NCBI GenBank assembly: GCA_964496245.1
Contig: CAZBZG010000311.1
Coordinates: 1-5,361, forward strand
Direction of reading: 5' to 3'
DNA length: 5,361 nt
From: CAZBZG01 sp964496245
Lineage (GTDB): Bacteria > Planctomycetota > SZUA-567
The notes under the pieces were generated by a model. It ran no database searches. It saw nothing but the letters and a program-made list of their open reading frames with translations, and was not told where the DNA came from. Within the stretch, counting starts at the first letter, position 1. Every line of letters begins with the position of its first letter. Below, piece after piece: positions 1 to 5,361 of this stretch. The position numbers were made by a program, and so were the translations under genes.

Positions 1-2147
1 AAATCACGGAGGGCGAGGAAGAAGCCGAGAAGCAGAAGCTCAAGACGAAATGGGCTGCGCTGGAGGCGATGGTCGGCACCGAAAAACGACTCGGACTGGT
101 GGCGCGGGATCTGGTGGATCATTTCGACAAGCGGCTGGAGGTCATGGACGGCAAGGGCATGATCGTCTGCATGTCCCGCCGCATCTGCGTTGCTCTATAC
201 AACGAGATCGTGAAACTGCGCCCGGATTGGCACAACGACGATGACGACAAAGGCGCTCTCAAAATCGTCATGAGCGGTTCGGCATCGGATGTGGCTGAAT
301 GGCAACCGCACATTCGAACGAAGGCTGCGCGCGAAGGCTTGGCGAAGCGGTTCAAGGATGCCAGTGACCCATTGAGGCTGGTCATCGTTCGGGATATGTG
401 GCTGACCGGCTTCGACTGCCCGAGCATGCATACGATGTATCTGGACAAACCGATGGCGGGGCACAACCTGATGCAGGCGATTGCCCGCGTGAACCGCGTA
501 TTCAGTGACAAGCCCGGCGGGCTGGTGGTCGACTACCTCGGCATTGCCGACGCACTGAAACGGGCGCTGCGCAGCTACACCGCCAGCGGCGGCAAGGGGC
601 AGGCGACAGTCGATCAGGATCAGGCCGTGGCGGTGATGCTGGAGAAGTACGAAATCGTTCGCGACCTGCTGCATGATTTCGACTATCGGGCCATCCTCAA
701 GGCCGAACCGGCGAAGCGGATGAGCGGGGTGGCGCAGGCGATGGAGTATATCCTCGGGCTCGACGACGGCAAGAAACGGTACGTGCAGGCGGTGACATCT
801 TTGTCGAAGGCATTCGCCCTCGCCGTACCGCATGAGCAGGCGATGGCGATTCGCGACGAGGTGGGATTGTTCCAGGAGATCCGCACCGCACTCGTCAAGG
901 CCACGATGTCCGAAAGCGAGCGGACGCCCGACGAGATGGAGTCCGCCATCCGGCAACTGGTTTCGCGCGCGGTCTACTCGACCGAGGTCGTGGATATCTT
1001 CGCCGCCGCCGGGATGGAGAAGCCCGACATCTCGATTCTCTCCGACGAGTTCCTTGCCGACGTGCAGCACCTTCCCCAGCGCAACCTCGCGTTCGAACTC
1101 CTGAAGAAGCTGATCAACGATGAGATCAAGACGCGCATGAAGAAGAACGTGGTTCAGGCGCGTTCGTTCGCCGACATGCTGGAGGAGTCGGTGAGGAGGT
1201 ATCAAAACCGGGCGATCGAAGCCGCCGAGGTCATCGATGAGCTCATTCGGCTGGCCAAGGAGATGCGGGAGGCGCGGTCGCGTGGTGCGGAGTTGGGACT
1301 GAGCGAGGATGAGATTGCGTTCTACGACGCACTTGCCGATAACGAAAGCGCGAAGGATGTTTTGGGAGATGAGCAACTCCGTTTTCTCGCCCAGGAGTTG
1401 GTGGATCGGGTCAAAGAGAACGTGACCATCGACTGGCAGGTGAGAGAAAACGCCCGGGCGCAGATTCGAGTCCTCGTAAAGCGCGTCCTGCGAAAGTTCG
1501 GTTACCCGCCTGACATGCAGCAGCGCGCGACGGAACTTGTTCTTGAGCAAGCGGAAGTGCTCTGCAAGGACTGGTCGGAGGCTGCGAGTGTTGCCGACGA
1601 CAAGCAGGAGGCGACGTCGAAAGGGATTGGAGAGCCTTTTGTCCGGGTTGCTCCACAAGAGGAAGAGAAGTATGCAACCTGCGTGCCGATCTACAGTTTG
1701 AAAGCGGCTGCCGGAAGCTTTGGGGACCCTCAGATCGTCGATCCCGATGGATGGGCGAGACTCGAAGGCGGACGAAAGCTGCGCCGCGGGATGTTCGTGG
1801 CACAGGTTGTCGGAAAGTCGATGGAGCCGACAATCGCGGATTCCGCCTATTGCCTCTTCCAAGCGCCGGTAACAGGCACGCGTCAAGGCAAGATCGTGGT
1901 GGTACAGCTACGAGACGAGATAGACCCCGAGAGCGGAGAGCGATACACGGTAAAGCGTTACCGAAGCGAGAAAGAGGAGAGTGAAGATGGCTGGCGTCAC
2001 ACGCGGATTGTCTTGCAGCCGGAGAATTGCGAGTATGCCCCGCTTGTTCTCAGGGGGGAAGACGAAGGGGAGCTCCAGGTGGTCGCCGAGCTGGTAGAGG
2101 TCCTGGGAGCCCAAAGCAGGGGGCGGGGTTGGCGGGCGGTTGACTGA
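1..2147 (+). CDS. hsdR: Type I restriction enzyme motor subunit (HsdR), 5'-truncated, with a C-terminal S24 (LexA-like) peptidase domain
   Basis: This is the 3' part of the ATP-dependent translocase/nuclease subunit of a type I restriction-modification complex, which acts with HsdM and HsdS to cut unmodified DNA. The frame is open from base 3, so the gene begins upstream; the ATG at 69 is internal. Numbering from that ATG, residues 110-119 (Met-Trp-Leu-Thr-Gly-Phe-Asp-Cys) are helicase motif V and residues 136-145 (Gln-Ala-Ile-Ala-Arg-Val-Asn-Arg-Val-Phe, bases 474-503) are motif VI of the second RecA-like lobe. Residues of about 180-502 form the long helical C-terminal region usual for this family, ending in the typical Lys-Phe-Gly-Tyr-Pro-Pro-Asp and Leu-Cys-Lys-Asp-Trp segments. 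The nuclease domain and motifs I-III lie outside the window. The family normally ends near residue 502, but here a charged linker (about 503-534) leads in frame into an S24 peptidase domain, listed separately. GC is lower than in the downstream genes. The HsdR assignment is very firm; the function of the fusion is inference. Confidence 0.94.
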   Translation, partial: ITEGEEEAEKQKLKTKWAALEAMVGTEKRLGLVARDLVDHFDKRLEVMDGKGMIVCMSRRICVALYNEIVKLRPDWHNDDDDKGALKIVMSGSASDVAEWQPHIRTKAAREGLAKRFKDASDPLRLVIVRDMWLTGFDCPSMHTMYLDKPMAGHNLMQAIARVNRVFSDKPGGLVVDYLGIADALKRALRSYTASGGKGQATVDQDQAVAVMLEKYEIVRDLLHDFDYRAILKAEPAKRMSGVAQAMEYILGLDDGKKRYVQAVTSLSKAFALAVPHEQAMAIRDEVGLFQEIRTALVKATMSESERTPDEMESAIRQLVSRAVYSTEVVDIFAAAGMEKPDISILSDEFLADVQHLPQRNLAFELLKKLINDEIKTRMKKNVVQARSFADMLEESVRRYQNRAIEAAEVIDELIRLAKEMREARSRGAELGLSEDEIAFYDALADNESAKDVLGDEQLRFLAQELVDRVKENVTIDWQVRENARAQIRVLVKRVLRKFGYPPDMQQRATELVLEQAEVLCKDWSEAASVADDKQEATSKGIGEPFVRVAPQEEEKYATCVPIYSLKAAAGSFGDPQIVDPDGWARLEGGRKLRRGMFVAQVVGKSMEPTIADSAYCLFQAPVTGTRQGKIVVVQLRDEIDPESGERYTVKRYRSEKEESEDGWRHTRIVLQPENCEYAPLVLRGEDEGELQVVAELVEVLGAQSRGRGWRAVD
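1671..2126 (+). other. S24 (LexA/UmuD-like) serine-lysine autopeptidase domain fused to HsdR
   Basis: This is a protein domain inside the hsdR reading frame. S24 domains in LexA, UmuD and phage repressors cut their own chain at an Ala-Gly or Cys-Gly bond, usually when RecA filaments form after DNA damage. Seen here: the entry strand Val-Pro-Ile-Tyr-Ser-Leu-Lys-Ala-Ala-Ala-Gly-Ser-Phe-Gly, with the candidate bond Ala548-Gly549 (bases 1710-1715, numbering from the ATG at 69). Gly-Lys-Ser-Met-Glu-Pro follows, with the nucleophile Ser584 (1818-1820), and then Tyr-Thr-Val-Lys-Arg-Tyr with the general-base Lys629 (1953-1955). The Gly-to-Ser distance is 35 residues, against 34 in E. coli LexA (Gly85, Ser119) and 35 in UmuD (Gly25, Ser60). 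Ser to Lys is 45 against 37, the extra length lying in an Asp/Glu-rich hairpin. The last strand, Val-Val-Ala-Glu-Leu-Val-Glu-Val-Leu, closes the fold. There is no helix-turn-helix before it, so it is not a repressor. Similar S24 modules occur, as I recall, on other defence-type enzymes. Confidence 0.9.
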
Positions 2148-2247
2148 CAAGACGTGCATGACAACCGAATGTGCGATCAGTGCGCCAAGGGATTGCAGTC
2201 GGTGGAACTCACGAGGCCGTGTCTCCGTCCGTCTTGCTGGCTGCCTG

Positions 2248-2286
2248 GGCTTCGGCGAGTTCGCCGCGCGCCTCCGCGGCCGAGCC
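2248..2286. repeat. GC-rich overlapping inverted repeats in the hsdR-cyclase intergenic gap
   Basis: Three possible stems overlap here. An outer pair, 2248-2256 with 2279-2286, matches over 8 bp with one bulged T. CGGCGA (2253-2258) faces TCGCCG (2261-2266). GCCGCG (2263-2268) faces CGCGGC (2275-2280) across a 6-base loop. They lie about 100 bp after the hsdR stop. No T-run follows on either strand, so this is not a standard intrinsic terminator. It could be a weak or factor-dependent end for the hsdR transcript, or simply a chance result of high GC. Confidence 0.3.
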
Positions 2287-2355
2287 GTACAAGCACTGGC
2301 GGAGCGCTCTTTCAGCCGGCGCGTCGCGGGAAGGCCGCCGCCCGTTTGATTTGGG

Positions 2356-2384
2356 TTGACTTGCCGTGGCGATCCTCCTACCAT
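2356..2384 (+). promoter_or_regulatory. Sigma70-type promoter for the diguanylate cyclase gene
   Basis: The -35 box TTGACT (2356-2361, 5 of 6 to consensus) and the -10 box TACCAT (2379-2384, 4 of 6) are separated by exactly 17 bp. Transcription would start near 2391. The possible TTG start codon at 2356 lies inside the -35 box, which argues against translation starting there and supports 2404 or 2482 instead. This is pattern matching only. Confidence 0.55.
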
Positions 2385-2391
2385 CATACAC

Positions 2392-2397
2392 GGGAAG
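2392..2397 (+). promoter_or_regulatory. Candidate ribosome binding site for the ATG at 2404
   Basis: GGGAAG sits 6 bases before the ATG at 2404. It would lie almost at the 5' end of an RNA started by the promoter above, giving a leader of only about 12 bases. The match to the anti-SD is modest, and the site competes with the better GAGGGG at 2470-2475. Confidence 0.4.
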
Positions 2398-2403
2398 CCG
2401 CTC

Positions 2404-3927
2404 ATGAGCAAATTCGCGTCCCAGGGAAGCGGTGTGCTGACGCCTGCGGATACAGGCGGCGATGGCGTCGAGGGGTGGATCGTGAACGATTGCGGCGTCT
2501 CGGCTGCCACCGTGCTGATCGTGGATGACGATGCGGACGCGCTCGAACTCCTCAGCACGGTACTCGAACGCGCCGGTTTCGAGACCCTCTCGGCTGCGAA
2601 CGGCGAAGACGGGCTCGCCCTGGCCGAGGCCCGCGCGGGGGCGCTCGATGCCGTGCTCCTCGATATCATGATGCCCGGCGCCTACGACGGGTATGCCGTG
2701 TGCGACAAGCTGCAGCAGAACCCGCAGACGCGGACCCTGCCCATCATCGTGCTCACGGCCAAGAGTTCGCCGCGGGACAAGGCGCGGTCCTACGCGTCGG
2801 GCGCGTTCCAGCACATTACCAAGCCCTACGACATCGAACACCTGCTCGCCGTGGTGCAGAGCATGGTGCGCCTGCGGCGGCTGAAGCAGCAATTCCAGAA
2901 CAGCGCGGAGAAGTACCGGGCCATCATCGACAACTCGCCCCTCGAAATGCTGGTCATCAGCCCGGACCTCGTGATCGTCGAGATGAACGAAGCGTTCCGG
3001 AAGCGTTTTCCCGAGGCTGCCCCCGGCAAGCGGGTGGACGAAATCGTCTACGACGAGGCGCCCAAGGGGCTGGAGGAGCACCCCGTGCTTCGGGCGGTCG
3101 CCACGGGCCAGAACCAGACCGGCGTGATCGAGGGTACGATCGGGGACGAGACCGTCTTCCGCCGTGTGCACGCGGCTCCCATTCTGGGAGAGGACGGGGA
3201 GGTGCGCGCTGTGGTGGACATCACCGAAGATGTCACCGACCAGCTGGCGCTCCGGGAGCGGTTGGAGCGCCAGGTGGAACGCCACAAGCGCGTGCTCCGG
3301 GAGCAGGAGGTGATCTCCGACCGGCTCGTCAATGTGCGGCGCGAACTCGAACACAACAAGGCGGAGCTGGAGAAGAAGAACCGCCAGCTGGAGGAAGCGA
3401 GCCAGGAACTCGAGCGTCTTTCTGTGACCGATGCGCTGACCGGTCTCCACAACCGCCGGCATTTCGACCAGGCCTACGACCACGAGATTCGGCGCTCGAA
3501 CCGGTACAAGCATCCGCTCTCCCTGCTCTACATGGACATCGATCACTTCAAGGAGGTGAACGACACCCATGGACACGACGCGGGCGACGAGATCCTGCGG
3601 GACCTCGGCAAACTCCTGCGCATGTACCTGCGGGAGACCGACACCGTGGTGCGGCACGGCGGGGAGGAGTTCGCCGCCGTGCTGCCGGAGACCGACCGCG
3701 AGACCGCGGGCATGATCGGGGAGCGCCTGCGTGCGGCGGTCGAGCTCCACGAGAGTCGGTTCCGCGGGCTGAACCTGCAGGTCACGATCTCGGTGGGCGT
3801 GGCTTCGGCCGAAGGCGGGGAGATCGACCCCGCGACCTTCCTCCAGCAGGCAGATCAGGCGGTCTACCGCGCCAAGGAGGAAGGGCGCAACCGGGTGGTG
3901 CTGGCCGACGGGACCGGCGAGGGCTGA
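2404..3927 (+). CDS. Response-regulator diguanylate cyclase (REC-PAS-GGDEF)
   Basis: This cytoplasmic enzyme makes cyclic di-GMP from two GTP, controlled by phosphorylation of its receiver domain. From the ATG at 2404 it has 507 residues. REC spans about 36-155: acidic pocket Asp41/Asp42, phosphoacceptor Asp87 in Leu-Leu-Asp-Ile-Met-Met-Pro (codon 2662-2664), Thr118 and Lys140 in Thr-Lys-Pro-Tyr. A PAS domain spans about 168-276, followed by a Glu/Arg-rich coiled coil at about 277-338. GGDEF runs from 340 to the end: Asp-Ala-Leu-Thr-Gly-Leu-His-Asn-Arg-Arg (343-352), the metal-site Met-Asp-Ile-Asp-His-Phe-Lys (377-383), and active site Gly-Gly-Glu-Glu-Phe (419-423). The RxxD product-inhibition site, Arg-Glu-Thr-Asp (410-413), sits the standard five residues before it. 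No membrane segment is seen. It resembles PleD/WspR-type cyclases with an added PAS sensor. No histidine kinase is adjacent, so its partner is unknown. GTG 2482 (481 residues) is an alternative start. The ligand of the PAS domain cannot be told. Confidence 0.95.
   Translation: MSKFASQGSGVLTPADTGGDGVEGWIVNDCGVSAATVLIVDDDADALELLSTVLERAGFETLSAANGEDGLALAEARAGALDAVLLDIMMPGAYDGYAVCDKLQQNPQTRTLPIIVLTAKSSPRDKARSYASGAFQHITKPYDIEHLLAVVQSMVRLRRLKQQFQNSAEKYRAIIDNSPLEMLVISPDLVIVEMNEAFRKRFPEAAPGKRVDEIVYDEAPKGLEEHPVLRAVATGQNQTGVIEGTIGDETVFRRVHAAPILGEDGEVRAVVDITEDVTDQLALRERLERQVERHKRVLREQEVISDRLVNVRRELEHNKAELEKKNRQLEEASQELERLSVTDALTGLHNRRHFDQAYDHEIRRSNRYKHPLSLLYMDIDHFKEVNDTHGHDAGDEILRDLGKLLRMYLRETDTVVRHGGEEFAAVLPETDRETAGMIGERLRAAVELHESRFRGLNLQVTISVGVASAEGGEIDPATFLQQADQAVYRAKEEGRNRVVLADGTGEG
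2470..2475 (+). promoter_or_regulatory. Alternative ribosome binding site for a GTG start at 2482
   Basis: GAGGGG lies 6 bases before an in-frame GTG at 2482. A start there would remove 26 residues that look unlike any domain and have poorer third-position GC (19 of 26 codons end in G or C). The receiver domain would then begin within about 10 residues of the N-terminus, as is usual. Both starts remain possible. Confidence 0.4.
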
Positions 3928-3936
3928 CGTGCAGCG

Positions 3937-4404
3937 CTACACCTGCTCCACCGCCTCCCACAGCGCCGCATCGGTTCCGCACGCCAGCAGGCATTCCCGA
4001 AAATCCGGCTTCCGAAACAGCTGCGCGGCCTTGGCCAGGTAGAGCAGGTACTCGTTCTGCGTGTTCTCGGGCATGCCGATCATGAGGATGAGGCGGACCG
4101 GCAGCTTGTCCAGGCTGCCGTAAGGGATGCCGCTGCGAAAGACGGCGAGCGCAGCCGCCGGATGGCGCACGGCGGGCGTGCGCGCGTGCGGCACGCCGAT
4201 GCCGAGGCCGAGGCCGGTGGGCAGGACCTCTTCGCGCTGCCAGATGGCGTCCGCGAACGCGGCATGATCGGCCATGCTCGGGCTTTCTTGGAACAACGCC
4301 AACATCTGCTGGAGCGCCTCCTCCTTGGTGGCGGCGTCCAGTACCTTCACCCGCCGCTTGGCGAGATAGGTGACGAGTCGCATCGTGTGCGTGTGTTCGG
4401 CCAT
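3937..4404 (-). CDS. PTS EIIA component, fructose/nitrogen (PtsN-like) type
   Basis: This is a soluble phosphocarrier domain of the phosphotransferase system (PF00359 family). It takes phosphate from HPr or NPr on a histidine and passes it to an EIIB or uses it for regulation. It has 155 residues, the normal size for a stand-alone domain. The active histidine is His73 in Gly-Ile-Gly-Val-Pro-His-Ala-Arg-Thr (codon at 4186-4188), preceded by the family's Arg-Glu-Glu-Val-Leu-Pro-Thr-Gly segment. Later come Leu-Ile-Leu-Met-Ile-Gly-Met-Pro-Glu and the Leu-Tyr-Leu-Ala-Lys helix, both typical. The start at 4404 has GGAA 7 bases upstream and lies 2 bases after the stop of the dehydrogenase gene, so translation is probably coupled. 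An in-frame ATG at 4383 would drop a seven-residue His/Thr-rich lead and is also possible. No EIIB or EIIC is in the window, so it may be regulatory rather than part of a sugar transporter. The choice between PtsN and fructose EIIA is not resolved. Confidence 0.93.
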   Translation of the reverse strand: MAEHTHTMRLVTYLAKRRVKVLDAATKEEALQQMLALFQESPSMADHAAFADAIWQREEVLPTGLGLGIGVPHARTPAVRHPAAALAVFRSGIPYGSLDKLPVRLILMIGMPENTQNEYLLYLAKAAQLFRKPDFRECLLACGTDAALWEAVEQV

Positions 4405-4406
4405 GC

Positions 4407-5361
4407 TTAGTTTCCGCGGGTCAGCGTCCGAAGGAGATCCTCCACGTCCGTCTCGGTCACGGTACGGGGGTTGGACTGGGTGGAGCCCGAGGGCAGGGTC
4501 TCCTTGGCGAGGAGGGGGACGTCGGACGCGGGGATCTCCAGGTGCGCGAGGTCCGCAGGAAGACCGAGCTGCTCGAGCAGTCGCCAACAGACGGTGGCCG
4601 CGTCCTCGCCGAGAATCCCCGAGAGCAGGTCGTAGTCCTGGGGCACGGCCGCGCGGTTGTACGCGAGGACATGGGGCAGGAGCACGCCGCAGACCTCGCC
4701 GTGGGGGATGTCGTAGCGGATGCCCAGGGGATGGGCGAGACCATGCACCAGGCCGAGGCGCGCGTTGTGCAGCGCCATGCCGGCCAGGAGCGCGCCGTTG
4801 GCGCAGCTCTCGCGGGCCTCCATGTCGTGTCCGTCCGCATAGGCCCGGGGCAGGCCCGCCATGAGCAGCACCACGCTGCTGAAGCTGAGCGCCCGCGTGA
4901 GGTCGGTGGCGTGTTTGGAGAGGTAGCTCTCGATGGCTTGCGTGAGCGCGTCCATGCCGCACGCGGCCGTGACGCGCGGCGGCGCGCTCGCGCCGAGCAC
5001 GGGGTCGACCATGGCTACCTTGGGCAGCATGCAGTCGTGACGGATGCTCTTCTTGAGCCGGCGGGACGGGTCCGAGAGCACGGAGACGCGGGTGGCCTCC
5101 GACCCGGTGCCGAAGGTGGAGGGCGCCGCCAGGACCGGGAGCCCCGTGCCGCTGAGGGGGCGGCCGTCGAAGAAGGCGCGCGTGGGCTCCTCCTCGCGGG
5201 CGAGGCCCGCGGCCGCTTTGGCCACGTCGAGCGCGCTGCCGCCCCCGAGGCCGAGCACCACGTCGCACGCGTTGCGGGTGAGCGCGTCGCGCGCGGTGTC
5301 CACGGTCTCCAGCGACGGGTCGTGCTCCACGCCCGTGCAGGCCACGGTCTTGACGCCCGCT
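4407..5361 (-). CDS. Iron-containing (group III) alcohol dehydrogenase, 5'-truncated
   Basis: This is an NAD(P)-dependent oxidoreductase of the Fe-ADH family, which interconverts alcohols and aldehydes or ketones in the cytoplasm. The frame is open to the window edge (317 residues visible). About 70 N-terminal residues of the usual 380-390 are missing, and the GTG at 5345 is internal: the codons before it read Ala-Gly-Val-Lys-Thr, normal for the family. Seen: the nucleotide-binding loop Gly-Leu-Gly-Gly-Gly-Ser-Ala-Leu-Asp-Val-Ala-Lys; the Pro-Ser-Thr-Phe-Gly-Thr-Gly-Ser-Glu segment; the metal-site Asp in Gly-Met-Asp-Ala-Leu-Thr-Gln (Asp codon 4950-4952); and His-Gly-Leu-Ala-His-Pro-Leu-Gly (His codons 4743-4745 and 4731-4733) with Pro-His-Gly (4701-4703). 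The second ligand position of E. coli FucO (His200) is Gln here (4938-4940), so metal choice or substrate may differ. It is first in an operon with the EIIA gene. The substrate is unknown. Confidence 0.95.
   Translation of the reverse strand, partial: AGVKTVACTGVEHDPSLETVDTARDALTRNACDVVLGLGGGSALDVAKAAAGLAREEEPTRAFFDGRPLSGTGLPVLAAPSTFGTGSEATRVSVLSDPSRRLKKSIRHDCMLPKVAMVDPVLGASAPPRVTAACGMDALTQAIESYLSKHATDLTRALSFSSVVLLMAGLPRAYADGHDMEARESCANGALLAGMALHNARLGLVHGLAHPLGIRYDIPHGEVCGVLLPHVLAYNRAAVPQDYDLLSGILGEDAATVCWRLLEQLGLPADLAHLEIPASDVPLLAKETLPSGSTQSNPRTVTETDVEDLLRTLTRGN
4412..4417 (-). promoter_or_regulatory. Ribosome binding site of the EIIA gene inside the dehydrogenase 3' end
   Basis: On the minus strand this reads GCGGAA, 7 bases before the ATG at 4404, and overlaps the last codons of the dehydrogenase gene. 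Ribosomes ending at the TAA (4409-4407) would sit on the next start, consistent with translational coupling. Confidence 0.45.

Noticed and set aside
69..71. ATG at 69 as the real start of the hsdR product
   Set aside because: The same frame is open back to the window edge and reads as HsdR-like sequence, and the missing helicase motifs I-III must lie upstream.
1672..1701. ATG at 1672 preceded by an AGAGGAAG-like site, as a separate internal start for the S24 domain
   Set aside because: It is out of frame with the S24 domain and meets a stop after nine codons. No good in-frame ATG with a ribosome site exists before the domain.
195..1886. Long open frame of 563 codons on the minus strand across hsdR
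   Set aside because: It is antisense to a frame with clear helicase and peptidase motifs, its translation is rich in His, Arg and Leu without any domain, and long antisense frames are expected in GC-rich DNA.
2148..2236. Inverted repeat CAAGACG (2148-2154) with CGTCTTG (2230-2236)
   Set aside because: Seven matched bases about 75 bp apart are likely by chance; no attachment-site or transposon features accompany them.
2140..2403. Small genes in the gap (several frames of 62-124 codons)
   Set aside because: None has a convincing ribosome site or recognisable sequence. They reflect few stop codons in GC-rich DNA.
2209..3750. Long minus-strand frame of 513 codons opposite the cyclase gene
   Set aside because: The coding strand carries intact REC, PAS and GGDEF motifs. 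The tail of the frame in the gap (about 2209-2310) reads like a helical peptide but has no start with a ribosome site.
2700..4085. 461-codon plus-strand frame overlapping the cyclase gene
   Set aside because: It is a +1/-1 shadow rich in Arg, Gly, Ala and Pro with no motif, crossing into the convergent EIIA gene.
3937..5268. A 443-codon minus-strand frame that could make an EIIA protein with a long N-terminal extension
   Set aside because: The part upstream of 4404 is Arg/Pro/Gly-rich shadow of the dehydrogenase frame. EIIA has its own start and ribosome site and normal length from 4404.

Overview
The window is about 5.4 kb of GC-rich bacterial chromosome with four protein genes, two of them cut by the window edges. 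Third-position GC is high throughout. There is a c-di-GMP synthase with a receiver domain and a stand-alone PTS EIIA domain, which fits a Gram-negative or related environmental bacterium. I cannot name the taxon. No RNA gene, IS element, CRISPR array or integrase is visible.

Region 1 (1-2147, + strand) is the 3' part of a type I restriction enzyme motor subunit gene (hsdR). It holds the end of the SF2 helicase core (motifs V and VI) and the helical C-terminal region. Where an ordinary HsdR stops, the frame runs on through a charged linker into a complete LexA/UmuD-like S24 peptidase domain. That domain has a candidate Ala-Gly cleavage site, a Gly-Lys-Ser-Met serine and a Lys in Tyr-Thr-Val-Lys-Arg-Tyr. 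This HsdR-S24 fusion is the most interesting item: it suggests a restriction motor that could be trimmed or inactivated by self-cleavage, perhaps in response to DNA damage. hsdM and hsdS, if present, lie upstream of the window.

Region 2 (2148-2403) is intergenic. It has a GC-rich inverted-repeat cluster without a T-tract and a good sigma70-type promoter (TTGACT, 17 bp, TACCAT) just before the next gene. Base composition rises across this gap, from about 55-60% GC in sampled lines of hsdR to about 68-72% in the genes after it, so hsdR probably belongs to an acquired defence block.

Region 3 (2404-3927, + strand) is a soluble REC-PAS-coiled coil-GGDEF response regulator. Its phosphoacceptor Asp, GGEEF active site and RxxD inhibition site are all intact, so it is very likely an active, feedback-inhibited diguanylate cyclase.

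Region 4 (3937-5361, - strand) is a two-gene operon that converges on the cyclase gene with only 9 bp between stop codons. First comes an iron-type (group III) alcohol dehydrogenase, whose 5' end is outside the window. Two bases after its stop a fructose/nitrogen-type PTS EIIA protein starts. The tight coupling suggests that phosphotransfer through EIIA and the redox metabolism of the dehydrogenase are linked, but the substrate cannot be read from the sequence.
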